Positions 1-7,577 of a stretch of DNA of 27,018 bases are shown here, piece by piece. Under the pieces are notes generated by a model. It ran no database searches, had not been told where the DNA came from, and saw only the letters and a list, made by a program, of their open reading frames with translations. Positions within the stretch are counted from its first letter, which is position 1. Every line of letters starts with the position of its first letter. The DNA lies in IMG/VR virus record IMGVR_UViG_3300012356_000005, positions 1 to 27,018 of that record; one strand, 5' to 3'. The position numbers and the translations under genes are program-made. Source of the stretch: a virus.

Positions 1-729
1 CCGGAGACCTCGGTCGATGCGCTCTTCTTGGATCGGCACCTGCAGCGCTGCGTCGAGAACCTGAAGAGCGAATCCTTCCGTGGCCAACACGGCCTGGGTA
101 GACTGGTCGTTTCCTTCGACGTTTCGGCCGGCGGTGGCGACTCGTGCGGCGTGGCCGTCCTTCGGGGCCGCATATTTAAGCAGGCGTATCGTTTCGAGAC
201 CAAGGGGCTCATTGATACCGAGGAGCGATGCGCACAGATCCTCCGTGAGCTGGGCATCAAGCGAAATCCGGACCTGCCCTGGGATCCGACATTCGGCGAG
301 ATCGATGCCGACATCATCATCGACAACGCGCCGACGGGCGGTGGACCAGGCATCATCGCACACTTGGAAAAGGACTACGGATACCAGATCATCCGCTTCC
401 TTGGTGCCTCGACGCGCGGCCTGCCGCTAGGCGACGAGGGACAGCCGCTCTACGAGAACCTCCGCGCCCTGGGATACTGGGGCTTGCACGGAGCTGTCCA
501 GGAGGGCACCTGCGCCCTTCCGCCAAACGAGGAGCTGCTCGAAGAGCTGCGCGCGACCTCGTATACAACGAACAAGCAGGACGGTGTACAGATTTCCCGG
601 AAGCCGCTCATTCACAAGGCCCTCAAGCGCTCGCCCGACATCGCGGACGCGTGCATGATGGCATGGACCGTGGACCGCGAGCAGGCGACCATTGGCGGCT
701 CGGATCCTAACCTTTCACTTGGGTTCTAA
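1..729 (+). CDS. terL: Terminase large subunit, C-terminal nuclease domain (5' end outside window)
   Basis: The frame is open from base 1, so the gene is cut by the window edge and the ATPase domain lies upstream. What remains (about 242 residues) fits the RNase H-fold nuclease of large terminases, which cuts concatemeric DNA during packaging at the portal. Likely metal-binding aspartates are in VVSFDVSAGGG (Asp at 118-120), DIIIDNAPTGGG (Asp at 322-324) and SPDIADACMMAW (Asp at 637-639 or 646-648). The last motif is the typical final acidic motif of this nuclease. An in-frame TTG at 28 should not be taken as the start. The next gene starts one base after the TAA. Family assignment is from motif recognition; which aspartates are catalytic is inferred. 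Confidence 0.92.
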   Translation, partial: PETSVDALFLDRHLQRCVENLKSESFRGQHGLGRLVVSFDVSAGGGDSCGVAVLRGRIFKQAYRFETKGLIDTEERCAQILRELGIKRNPDLPWDPTFGEIDADIIIDNAPTGGGPGIIAHLEKDYGYQIIRFLGASTRGLPLGDEGQPLYENLRALGYWGLHGAVQEGTCALPPNEELLEELRATSYTTNKQDGVQISRKPLIHKALKRSPDIADACMMAWTVDREQATIGGSDPNLSLGF

Positions 730-730
730 G

Positions 731-895
731 ATGACGATCATGCCGGAGAAGATTGAATCTGCACCGGAGCTAGCGGATATCGTCTACAGCCTTCGCCAGC
801 GCTTGGAGCAGCTCGAAGAGACTGTGCACGAGCTGCTAATGGTCGTGGACGATCTATCCTCGCGCCAGGACCCCGAACGATACATGGAGGGCTAA
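731..895 (+). CDS. Small predicted coiled-coil protein, unknown function
   Basis: A 54-residue acidic protein with a heptad-like Leu/Val pattern in the middle (IVYSLRQRLEQLEETVHELL), so a short coiled coil is likely. I chose ATG 731, one base after the terminase stop. The frame extends upstream to 692, but that part lies inside the terminase coding region. ATG 740 is an alternative start. No strong ribosome binding site is seen, so translation may be coupled to the terminase. Its TAA overlaps the next ATG (TAATG). I do not recognise a family. Confidence 0.6.
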   Translation: MTIMPEKIESAPELADIVYSLRQRLEQLEETVHELLMVVDDLSSRQDPERYMEG

Positions 896-1257
896 TGTCC
901 AAGGGCTCGAAGCGTCGGCCTGAGAACACGGCCGCTATCCGAGAGAATTGGGAGCAGGCCCTCGGCCTGCCGAAGAAGCGCAAGCGCGACAAGACCGTAC
1001 AGACCGCGAACGCCGCCGTTTGCATCTTCTGCTACCGTATACTGAAGACCTGCAAGTCCTGCGGCAAGCAGCACTGCTCGTGCGTCCGGATCGCGAACTG
1101 CCGGACGCGATCCCCGAAGCGCGTCGGAGATCCGCTGGAGCAGTCGCCTTACGGGTTCACCGTGGATCGCTCGGGGTGCCGGGATATCGGTGCGCCGGCC
1201 GAGAAGGACACGCCGGCCATGATCAACCAGGAGTTCATCAAGAAAAGGTACGGGTGA
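895..1257 (+). CDS. Small Cys-rich basic protein, possible zinc-binding
   Basis: 120 residues. The N-terminus (MSKGSKRRPENTAAIRENWE) resembles a widespread class of short phage proteins that begin SKGSK-RP and have no assigned function. Residues 43-69 hold CxxC (43, 46), CxxC (53, 56) and HCSC (60-63), which could bind zinc. Residues 27-33 are strongly basic, so nucleic-acid contact is possible. GGAGG at 886-890 precedes ATG 895, which overlaps the previous TAA. Its position beside the terminase would suit a packaging or DNA-handling role, but that is inference. Confidence 0.65.
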   Translation: MSKGSKRRPENTAAIRENWEQALGLPKKRKRDKTVQTANAAVCIFCYRILKTCKSCGKQHCSCVRIANCRTRSPKRVGDPLEQSPYGFTVDRSGCRDIGAPAEKDTPAMINQEFIKKRYG

Positions 1258-1291
1258 GGGTTTTCGTATAAAAGTTTACGCCCGCGGGAGC

Positions 1292-1321
1292 TTGCGGACA
1301 GTGTCGTGACGGTGATATATT
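1292..1321 (+). promoter_or_regulatory. Sigma70-like promoter with extended -10 (copy 1)
   Basis: TTGCGG at 1292-1297, an 18-base spacer ending in TGA (extended -10 TGn, 1313-1315), then TATATT at 1316-1321. The block 1291-1330 matches 9511-9550 at 29 of 40 bases without gaps, in another intergenic region, which supports a real element. It lies 42 bases before the ATG at 1364 and would drive the block before the portal. CCCGCGGG, an 8-base palindrome, sits at 1281-1288 just upstream. Confidence 0.6.
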
Positions 1322-1363
1322 CGATATCGTACGTAATCCCACCGCGACATACCAGGAGCACCC

Positions 1364-1597
1364 ATGTCAACTGACGTCCATTTCGAGCAGCTGAACCCTG
1401 GCGAGACCAATCCCGCCGAGGTGTTCGTTGTGATGAACCAGCGACCCATGTGGCTCCCGCTGGTCGCCGTGCAGAGCTACGCCCGCTTCATTGTCGAGGT
1501 GACGAAGCAGGCCGGTACCGCCGCCATTCCGCAGGCCGGTGAGCAGACCGTCTTCGCGAAGCACGCCAGTTTGCGCGGTGTAACGATGGGGGCCTAG
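1364..1597 (+). CDS. Small hypothetical protein
   Basis: 77 residues, first gene after the promoter-like site at 1292-1321. AGGAG at 1354-1358 is well placed before ATG 1364. The protein looks globular (NPAEVFVVMNQRPMWLPL) and has no signal peptide or membrane segment. It ends one base before the next gene. I do not recognise a family; placement suggests a minor virion or packaging-associated protein. Confidence 0.65.
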   Translation: MSTDVHFEQLNPGETNPAEVFVVMNQRPMWLPLVAVQSYARFIVEVTKQAGTAAIPQAGEQTVFAKHASLRGVTMGA

Positions 1598-1598
1598 T

Positions 1599-2447
1599 AT
1601 GGCTGACGTTCATGCGGACCGGATGGGTATCGACGATAACGAGGTCCTCATCACCATCGGTGGAAACAGCTGCCACGTCCCGATTGCGATGATCCCGAAT
1701 TTTGGGGCGCTACAAGCGTGGTACAAGAGGCACTATCCGGCGTACCGCCAGATCGTCGCGAGTGATCAAGGAGCCCTCATCGGGCTCCTCATCGCCCTCG
1801 GCATCCCGTGGACCGTACCTAGTACTGGAACAGGACCCGACATGGCTGATAACATACGGTTCGCGTCACCGACCTTCGGCTTCGACTGCTACTACATCGC
1901 AGGCTTGGCGGGAGACGGCTCGGCGCTGACTACCGGATTGATCACCCTTAATGCGCTGATCGGCATTCCGTTCTCGACGTCGAAGACGCTCTCCGTGGAT
2001 CGGCTGGTCTTCAACACCACCGTCGTCGGTGGCGCAGGGGCGAAGGGTCGCGCAGGCATCTACGCCTCCGATTCTATAACCGGATACCCCACGACGCTCG
2101 TGGTAGATGCGGGAGAATTCGATCTCTCCTCCGTGGGTGGGATCGGCTCGAAGAATGCAACGATCAGCGCATCATTGACGCCCGGTCTCTACTGGTTCGC
2201 GTATCTCTGTGGCACAACGTCGGCAACGCTCTACACCATCGCCAATACGTCCGGCACCGGTGCGAGCGGAGTCCTGCAATCACTCGGGTGGCGCAGCACG
2301 TTCGCCGCGCAGCAACTGGCTCTCTCGGTGTTCCAGGCATACGGTGCATTGCCGGCGACGTTCCCGGCCGGAGCCGTTGACACGACCAACGCCGGCGCGA
2401 ACACGAATACGCCCGCAATCGGCGTTCGTATCGCCTCCATCTCATAG
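1599..2447 (+). CDS. Putative virion (fibre or decoration) protein with beta-sandwich domain
   Basis: 282 residues. From about residue 120 the sequence is rich in Ser, Thr, Gly and Ala with the run KGRAGIYASDSITGYPTTLV, then VVDAGEFDLSS and LTPGLYWFAYLCG. I recognise this pattern from uncharacterised phage structural proteins with a beta-sandwich fold, sometimes linked to carbohydrate binding. The N-terminal 80 residues are different (GALQAWYKRHYPAYRQIV) and could be a virion-attachment part. It lies in a block before the portal, so it may be a head fibre. The role is inferred. Confidence 0.55.
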   Translation: MADVHADRMGIDDNEVLITIGGNSCHVPIAMIPNFGALQAWYKRHYPAYRQIVASDQGALIGLLIALGIPWTVPSTGTGPDMADNIRFASPTFGFDCYYIAGLAGDGSALTTGLITLNALIGIPFSTSKTLSVDRLVFNTTVVGGAGAKGRAGIYASDSITGYPTTLVVDAGEFDLSSVGGIGSKNATISASLTPGLYWFAYLCGTTSATLYTIANTSGTGASGVLQSLGWRSTFAAQQLALSVFQAYGALPATFPAGAVDTTNAGANTNTPAIGVRIASIS

Positions 2448-2448
2448 C

Positions 2449-2646
2449 ATGACATATCCTTCGCCAAGTGGTGGCCTGGAGACGATCCCTGTCGTCGGCA
2501 GATTTCCAAAGAAGCCGACGAAACGTCCCATCAAGCGCATCTCTCGCAAGAAGCGCAGTCCGATTCTAAAAGGCTCACCCAATACCTCGGGCCGCAGCTA
2601 CGGAACCCCTGGACCCGGCTCGGCCGGCGGATGGAGGACGGCATGA
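2449..2646 (+). CDS. Small highly basic protein, unknown function
   Basis: 65 residues starting at ATG 2449, one base after the previous TAG. Residues 20-45 are mostly Lys, Arg, Pro and Ile (KKPTKRPIKRISRKKRS), so it is strongly basic and probably disordered. It may bind DNA or acidic virion surfaces. The stop overlaps the next start (ATGA, 2643-2646). The frame stays open upstream to 2209 inside the previous gene, but that part is a shadow. No clear ribosome binding site is seen. Confidence 0.5.
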   Translation: MTYPSPSGGLETIPVVGRFPKKPTKRPIKRISRKKRSPILKGSPNTSGRSYGTPGPGSAGGWRTA

Positions 2647-2936
2647 GCAAGCAACTATTCGGCGCAACGCCGTCGACATGGAGCGCAGATGCCCCCGTGA
2701 TCGATCTCAATCGCGATGGGCAGTCTGCTCCGCATCCCGAGTTTGCGCGTCACGTGAATACCGAAACGGGCCCCGGCGCCGGCAAGCAGAGCGTCCGTGC
2801 GCACAGCCGCGGCGGCAAGGACATGAAGCCGTACTTCCGCGCGAAACCTAAGTTCGGTGGTAACGCCTCTGATCCGATGGCCCCGTTTACCAATCCCAAC
2901 GAGCGCGATACGTTGCCCGGCGGAAAGGCCTCCTAA
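2643..2936 (+). CDS. Small Gly/Pro-rich hypothetical protein
   Basis: 97 residues from ATG 2643, chosen because GGAGG (2634-2638) precedes it and it overlaps the previous stop as ATGA. The in-frame ATG at 2631 would place that GGAGG inside the gene. The protein is hydrophilic, with RAHSRGGKDMKPYFRAKPKF in the second half, and is probably disordered. No family recognised. It ends in TAATG, overlapping the next gene. Confidence 0.55.
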   Translation: MSKQLFGATPSTWSADAPVIDLNRDGQSAPHPEFARHVNTETGPGAGKQSVRAHSRGGKDMKPYFRAKPKFGGNASDPMAPFTNPNERDTLPGGKAS

Positions 2937-3094
2937 TGCCATACGCCAGTCAGCAGCAGGCAAGGTTCATCCATGCCAAGGCTAATGAGGGCGTTTCGTG
3001 GGCTCGTAAGTTCGTGCGGGATGCTGCTGGTCAGCTTCTACGACGTCTTCCCCGAAAAGTCAAGCGCCTCAACTCCAAAAAGCGAGCGGCTTGA
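2936..3094 (+). CDS. Small conserved phage protein (SxxQxRFxHAK type)
   Basis: 52 residues: ATG 2936 overlaps the previous TAA, and the TGA at 3092-3094 overlaps the next ATG. The N-terminus MPYASQQQARFIHAKANEG matches a frequent phage small-protein pattern (MP-x-S-xx-Q-R-x-F-HAK), of unknown function. The C-terminus is very basic (RRLPRKVKRLNSKKRAA). The tight overlaps on both sides and the recognisable N-terminus argue that this is a real gene despite its length. Confidence 0.6.
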   Translation: MPYASQQQARFIHAKANEGVSWARKFVRDAAGQLLRRLPRKVKRLNSKKRAA

Positions 3095-3300
3095 TGAGTG
3101 GATTCAGCGCACTCAACTGGGCCCCATCGATGAACAGTGGGCAGGGCGTCCCCGGAGCAAAGATGGAGAAGATCAACAAGGGCCCCGCGATCCCGAAGAA
3201 ACTTCGGCGCAAAAAGACCCGAAAGATTCTGACCCCTAAGCGCCAGCCCTACGTGGCGCATCCCGAGCCACCGATCCGTACCGATGAGGGCGCAAGATGA
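3094..3300 (+). CDS. Small basic hypothetical protein
   Basis: 68 residues from ATG 3094, which overlaps the preceding TGA. The middle is Lys/Arg-rich (IPKKLRRKKTRKILTPKR), resembling the composition of the neighbouring small proteins. Its TGA overlaps the next ATG (ATGA at 3297-3300). No family recognised; disordered and probably nucleic-acid or virion associated, by inference from charge only. Confidence 0.5.
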   Translation: MSGFSALNWAPSMNSGQGVPGAKMEKINKGPAIPKKLRRKKTRKILTPKRQPYVAHPEPPIRTDEGAR

Positions 3301-3434
3301 AGAACAAGATGCATCCGACCCCCGCCGGCGCGGCGCGTAAAAAGGTGATCGTGTACTCGGCGAGCGGTGCAGTGCTCCGGTCGAAGACGTGGAACGTCAA
3401 GAAGCTGTCGTCGAAGAAGATGAAGAAGTCCTAA
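3297..3434 (+). CDS. Very small basic protein
   Basis: 45 residues from ATG 3297, overlapping the previous stop. The sequence starts MKNKMHPTPAGAARKKVIVY and ends with a Lys/Ser-rich tail. It is the last member of the chain of tiny overlapping genes. Its 3' end overlaps the 3' end of the minus-strand endonuclease gene by 38 bases (3397-3434). Support is gene spacing and start overlap, not homology. Confidence 0.45.
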   Translation: MKNKMHPTPAGAARKKVIVYSASGAVLRSKTWNVKKLSSKKMKKS

Positions 3435-3975
3435 GCGCGGCTGCCTGTTTCTTTCTTCCGGCCACGAGGGCAGCGAGATGTTCGGTCGTCAGTTTACCCG
3501 GCTTGATCCCGCGTGGCCGCTTGATTCCTGCCCGCATCTTGTTCATGTGAGCTTTGCGCTGTGCCTTCGTCTTTCTCTTCCATGCCTTTTTGCCCCCGAG
3601 CGAAGAGGCTGTGCTATCTTGCAATGCGCGACCTTGCCGACCCGCTTCTTGCCTCTGAAGAAGCGTCGTGTTCTCTATCAAGTTGCGGCGGCCTATCTCT
3701 TGGTTGGTTGCATTGACGACGTCGACGCAGCGTTTGCGCAACGCAAGTATGGCACGATCTTCCCATTCGCGTATCTTCCTTCGAGTACCGTGCGGAAGAT
3801 CGATGGCGATCTCAAGGATGCAACCGAGCTGTAGCGCAGGACGGTGCGCCCCGTAGCGGTTTCCGAAGTCCGTGGTCGATCCCACATATACGCGAGACCG
3901 ATCCGGCAACCAAAGACCGTAGACGCAGCAAGTCAGATGAGCCAGTTCGGTAGGCAGTTTGTACTTGTTCTTCAC
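3397..3975 (-). CDS. GIY-YIG homing endonuclease
   Basis: A minus-strand gene inside a plus-strand block. The nuclease core is visible: CVYGLW (GIY position), RVYVGST (YIG position), then Arg and His in GNRYGAHR, Glu in IREWEDRAIL and Asn in VVNATN, so the catalytic set looks intact. The C-terminal part is Lys/Arg-rich, with GIKPGKLTTEHLAALVAGRK as a likely DNA-contact segment. I prefer GTG 3975 (192 residues) because AAGAG lies a suitable distance upstream. GTG 3981 (194 residues) is possible but too close to that site. The region is more A+T-rich than its neighbours, in keeping with insertion of a mobile gene. Such enzymes nick or cut DNA to spread their own gene. Confidence 0.85.
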   Translation of the reverse strand: MKNKYKLPTELAHLTCCVYGLWLPDRSRVYVGSTTDFGNRYGAHRPALQLGCILEIAIDLPHGTRRKIREWEDRAILALRKRCVDVVNATNQEIGRRNLIENTTLLQRQEAGRQGRALQDSTASSLGGKKAWKRKTKAQRKAHMNKMRAGIKRPRGIKPGKLTTEHLAALVAGRKKQAAALRTSSSSSTTAS

Positions 3976-4007
3976 TATCACATCTCTTGTTGTGGATACT
4001 TAAATAT
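3971..4007 (+). promoter_or_regulatory. Possible promoter (weaker relative of the repeated motif) before the portal
   Basis: GTGGATACTTAAATAT at 3992-4007 matches GTGGTATCTTACATAT at 9532-9547 at 12 of 16 positions. TTCACT at 3971-3976 is a possible -35 with an 18-base spacer to GATACT (3995-4000). It overlaps the start of the endonuclease gene and lies about 110 bases before the portal ATG. The A+T-rich stretch could also hold the minus-strand promoter. Evidence is similarity only. Confidence 0.3.
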
Positions 4008-4114
4008 AAGTCGCCGCTACGAGTAAGTCAAGCGGCGCCTCGTGCGTCAGAGAGCACCTCGGTGCTGACCCCGTGATCGTAACCGACGAGCAATAGGGAG
4101 GACCAAACAAGAAC
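3982..4114. other. Divergent intergenic region between endonuclease and portal
   Basis: 133 bases with no gene. The left third is A+T-rich and promoter-like for both directions. A hairpin, AGCACC-TC-GGTGCT, sits at 4053-4066. AGGGAGGA at about 4095-4102 is a strong ribosome binding site with a slightly long 12-base gap to ATG 4115. I see no tRNA and no clear intron core. Confidence 0.5.
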
Positions 4115-5989
4115 ATGTCGCTATTCTCTACCAGTTACACAGACCCGATTGCTGGGGCAGGTGGAGTCGACTTGTTCCTGTAAGTTCCGGCGGGATCCAA
4201 TCTCTATGGTACGCCTAACTTACTAGGACTTCCGTCCGCTGTCATCAAGCCCCAGACCTGGCTGGATTTTCATCCGCCGGTCTACCTTCGTGACATCGTG
4301 AAGTGGGCCTATGCCCGGGATCACTACACCGGTGAGTGCGCGAACCTCCGCAAGATCACGCACTACCTGATCCGCAAAGGCATCGGAGAAACACTAGAGC
4401 AGTTCCAGGAGCGCGTAGCGCTGGCGGACTACACGCCGCACTTCGCGCACATCGTGGACTCGCTGGCCGGCATGCTCTTCGGTATCGAAGTCGATGCGAA
4501 CCGCGACATGGGATCGCTCGGCGATGAAACGCATCGCGATACGCCCGCAGGCCACCTGTGGATTAACGCAGACGGCGATCGAAACGGCTACCAGACGATC
4601 TGGAAGGTCCTGACGACCGAGTTGATTGCGATCCACGATACGTGGATTTTCGTCGATGGCGGCGAGGACGGTCGGTACCCAAAGATCCGCCTGATTCAAG
4701 CCGAAGCCGTGACGAACTGGCGCTACGAGAACGGCATCCTGGTTGAGGCAGTGATACGCGAGGTCTTGGATCAGCGCACGAGTCTCGACGATGATCCAAA
4801 GAAGGCCGCCGCGCAGTACCTGTACATGACGACCGAGGGCTGGCAGCGCTGGGAGAAGCAGCAGGCCTCGACGAACCCGACGTCCGCGAATCCCGCGGAC
4901 ACGAGCACGCCGGGTCGCGAGATCGCCGTACCGCTTGGCGAAATGACATCATGGCAGTACTTCACGACCAATGGGGAGCGGACGATTCCGCTGATCCCAG
5001 TGTCGCTGGCGCTTCGCCGGCACGTGGGCTACATGCTCGCGCGCAAAGCGAACGTCATCTTCAACAAAGAATCTGAGCGCGACTCGCTGCTGCGTCACTG
5101 CACGTTCCCGCTACTGAACGTTCATGGCTCGGATACGCACTTCAAGAAGGTCACGGATGCGCTTCGCCGTGGCTCCCGCGCGCTTCAGGTACCACCTGGT
5201 GGAACCCCGCACGGATTCATCGCTCCATCGCCTGCGCCGGCGCAGGAGCTGCAGAGCGCGCTCGACAAGAAGACGAATGATCTGTACATCACGGGCTTCC
5301 GTGAGTACGGCGGTGCCGCGCAGCGCTCGCAGGGAAACGCCAAGACCGCGCTCGAAGTCCGATACGATGTACAGACCGGCGTGGCGGCCTTCCTGCAGAT
5401 GCTGAAGAGCGCCATCGACGACGCTGAGAACGCGACGCTCTATCTCCTGGAGCAGACGCTCTTCCCGAACAACCGCGCTAAGTGGGGCACGGCGCACGTA
5501 GAGCGCTCGGACGACTTCGTGCCGTTCGACATCAATGAGGTGCTGGAGCGCCTGCACAGCCGATACTTTGGGAAGACCACCAACGTTCCGATTGGCCGGA
5601 CGGCCCGGATCGAGGTTGCGAAGCGGATTGTTGAGTGGGACGGCCTGCCCGTCGACGAGGACGAGATTGCCGCCGACATCGACAACGCAGCGCTCTTCGC
5701 TGCGCTGCAGACCGTCACCGCGCTCTCTCCGGATATTCCGCCCGAGGCGAAGGCCGAGATGGTCGTTCGGATCCTCAGCTCGCTCGGATACTTCGATTCA
5801 TCGGATGGCGTGATCGGCAAGGATGGCAAACCGAAGAATCCGCTCAACGTTGAAAAGGTCCGTGCAGCGGCGCTCAAGCTCGCCTCAGAGCCCCCTGCTG
5901 GCCCAGCAGGGTCGGCCGGTGGGAAGGCTCCTCCGCAAGCACCAGAAGGTCATCAAACCCCGGCTGCGCCGGGAAGTAAGGGGGCCTAA
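4115..5989 (+). CDS. Portal protein (DUF4055-type), frame interrupted by TAA at codon 23
   Basis: The portal forms the ring at the head vertex through which DNA passes. From 4271 the protein fits DUF4055-type portals: VYLRDIVKWAYARDHYTGE, then FAHIVDSLAGMLFG, VIFNKESERDSLLRHCTFPL and SQGNAKTALEVRYDVQTGVA, with a Pro/Ala-rich tail. The only good start is ATG 4115, with AGGGAGGA upstream. That frame meets TAA at 4181-4183 after 22 codons and then stays open to 5989 (624 codons in all). After the TAA there is no ATG, GTG or TTG until GTG 4298. That GTG has no ribosome binding site and would remove conserved N-terminal sequence. So either the stop is read through or bypassed, or the gene is damaged. 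A conservative call is 4298-5989 (563 residues). Confidence 0.82.
4181..4183 (+). other. In-frame TAA inside portal gene (possible recoding site)
   Basis: Context is GAC TTG TTC CTG TAA GTT CCG. The preceding 22 codons have a strong ribosome binding site, and the following frame leads without a stop into the portal. The same TTC CTG TAR context occurs at 14320-14328 in another structural gene. Confidence 0.6.
5893..5973 (+). other. Two strong hairpins at the 3' end of the portal gene
   Basis: CCCTGCTGG and CCAGCAGGG flank a single C at 5893-5911. CCCGGC-TGC-GCCGGG lies at 5959-5973. Both are inside the Pro/Ala/Gly-rich coding tail just before the next gene. Neither is followed by a T-run, so they are not classic terminators; they may stabilise or tune the mRNA. 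Confidence 0.4.
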
Positions 5990-6655
5990 ATGCGTACGAC
6001 GTACCTGAGCGATAAGCTGCTTAACCACGTCTATCGCGCCACGGCGATGACGTCGCCGACGAACGTCTATGCGTCGATCCTCACCGCTGTTGCGGATGCG
6101 GAAGCGGGAACGGTCACTGAGACGGCATACGCGGGCTACGCGCGCATCGCGATCACATTCGCGGCGCCCGGTGCCGCAACGGGTGGACGTCGCATTCAGA
6201 ACTCCGGCGCCATCACGTTCGGCCAGAAGACCGATGCCGGTACCGTCACTGCGATTGCTATTGGAATTCACGATGCGGTCTCTGCCGGTAACATGCTCGA
6301 CGTGGTCTTCTTGGATACGTCCGCGGTGACGCCGTTCGAGATCGAGACGACGGATACCGCGGGTGATACGCTTACGAGCGTTGGCCACAACATGGCCGCG
6401 AACCAGCAAGTGCGCTTTGAGCAGACTCCGGCCGGTGGAGCACTTCCGGCCGGTCTGTCGGAGAACACCACGTACTTTGTGATCGCGACCGGCTTGACAG
6501 CTGACGTGTTCAAGGTCTCGACGACGCAGGGCGGTGCCGCGGTGGACATCACGGCATCTGGGATGGGCATCGGTATGCGTCTCACCCCCGTGGTCATCAA
6601 CCAGAACGACACGCCGCAGTTCGCCGCGAACGCACTCAGCGTCCTGGACGACTAG
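5990..6655 (+). CDS. Putative virion structural protein
   Basis: 221 residues starting directly after the portal TAA (TAAATG). The N-terminus (YLSDKLLNHVYRATAM then SPTNVYASIL) matches a phage structural domain found near head or fibre genes, of unknown exact role. A second beta-rich domain at about residues 110-185 (HNMAANQQVRFEQ, GLSENTTYFVIATGL) looks like an Ig-like insertion seen in many phage surface proteins. GGGGG upstream may serve as ribosome binding site. Likely a head decoration or fibre component, from position. Confidence 0.55.
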   Translation: MRTTYLSDKLLNHVYRATAMTSPTNVYASILTAVADAEAGTVTETAYAGYARIAITFAAPGAATGGRRIQNSGAITFGQKTDAGTVTAIAIGIHDAVSAGNMLDVVFLDTSAVTPFEIETTDTAGDTLTSVGHNMAANQQVRFEQTPAGGALPAGLSENTTYFVIATGLTADVFKVSTTQGGAAVDITASGMGIGMRLTPVVINQNDTPQFAANALSVLDD

Positions 6656-6658
6656 AGT

Positions 6659-6949
6659 ATGGCCGCGCTCGGCACCACCACCGTGGACTTTGGCGCAGGC
6701 GCCTCCAATAGCAACGACACGCACAAGGTCGTGACGATAACTGGTCAGACCGGTATCGTGGCAGGTTCGCTTCCGGAGGGCTGGATCCGCGCTGAGGCGA
6801 GCGCTGACCACAACGTCGATGAGCACATGGTCGAGGCGCTGGAATTTACGGCAGGCAACATCGTCGCCGGCGTCGGATTCGACATCACCGTGCGATGCTT
6901 CCAAGGCAAGACGTACGGCGTATTCAACATAAATTGGGGCTGGGCCTAA
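6659..6949 (+). CDS. Small putative structural protein
   Basis: 96 residues. Contains TTTVDFGAGASNSND and a beta-rich body (EHMVEALEFTAGNIVAGVGF) ending in GVFNINWGWA. The alternating hydrophobic pattern suggests a compact beta-sandwich. It sits between two putative virion proteins with gaps of only 3 bases on each side, so it is part of the same block. No named family recognised. Confidence 0.55.
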   Translation: MAALGTTTVDFGAGASNSNDTHKVVTITGQTGIVAGSLPEGWIRAEASADHNVDEHMVEALEFTAGNIVAGVGFDITVRCFQGKTYGVFNINWGWA

Positions 6950-6952
6950 CAC

Positions 6953-7576
6953 ATGGCACTTCCGATCGTATCCGGCGCATCAACAGATCAGTGGACCATC
7001 GACCCGACGAGTAAAGCGGGCCGCGTTACGCTGTACGACTCTGCCGGGAACCCGATCATCGCGAACTACCTGGGGCGGTACATATCGCCCATTGCGCAGC
7101 GGATGACGGGAACACCCGTGGCGAACATCATGATTCATCAGCTGCAGAACAGCAATGGAACGCGAACAGTCGTCGTCAATCGCCTCAATGTCAGCATGTT
7201 CTTTGATGGTGTGTCCACGGACTCGTTGTTCACCATCGAGATCGGCAAGGCGACGGGCATGACGCTCATCACTGGAGACACGACTGCTGTCATCAAGCGT
7301 ACCGCACAGGGCGCGCCGGTCTCTGGAATCGTTCGCAACACGTTCGGTGGCACGGTCACTGGTACCTTCGTGAAATTTGCACAGTTCAGTGCGTCGCGGA
7401 TCTCTCCCGGTGTGGGTCAACCGATGGGGATCACGAACTATGACCTCTATGACCAGGCAACGCTCTCGAATGAAATCGAGCTGAACAACCTGGAGGGGCT
7501 CGTGATCCGGTACGGTTCGAACGGCGGCATCGCCGGCGACAACCTGCAGGGCTTTATCGAGTGGGAGGAGAAGTAA
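6953..7576 (+). CDS. Putative virion structural protein
   Basis: 207 residues, beta-rich, with YLGRYISPIAQRMTGTPV near residue 40 and RTVVVNRLNVSMFFDGVST near 65. No signal peptide or membrane segment. The C-terminal part (LNNLEGLVIRYGSNGGIAG) resembles receptor or surface-exposed phage beta domains only in composition. It ends with GGAGGAG that serves the next gene. It shares a theme of short beta-domain proteins with both neighbours; a fibre or decoration role is inferred. Confidence 0.5.
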   Translation: MALPIVSGASTDQWTIDPTSKAGRVTLYDSAGNPIIANYLGRYISPIAQRMTGTPVANIMIHQLQNSNGTRTVVVNRLNVSMFFDGVSTDSLFTIEIGKATGMTLITGDTTAVIKRTAQGAPVSGIVRNTFGGTVTGTFVKFAQFSASRISPGVGQPMGITNYDLYDQATLSNEIELNNLEGLVIRYGSNGGIAGDNLQGFIEWEEK

Positions 7577-7577
7577 C

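Noticed and set aside
3478-3834. 118-codon plus-strand frame
   Set aside because: Antisense shadow of the GIY-YIG endonuclease, whose motifs are intact on the minus strand.
3982-4297. Group I intron between endonuclease and portal
   Set aside because: No recognisable conserved core and no exon split of a known gene; the frame across the stop reads as continuous protein.
5885-6952. 355-codon minus-strand open frame
   Set aside because: Lies wholly opposite the portal end and two coding genes; Arg/His-rich composition is typical of antisense frames in GC-rich DNA, with no domain or start signal.
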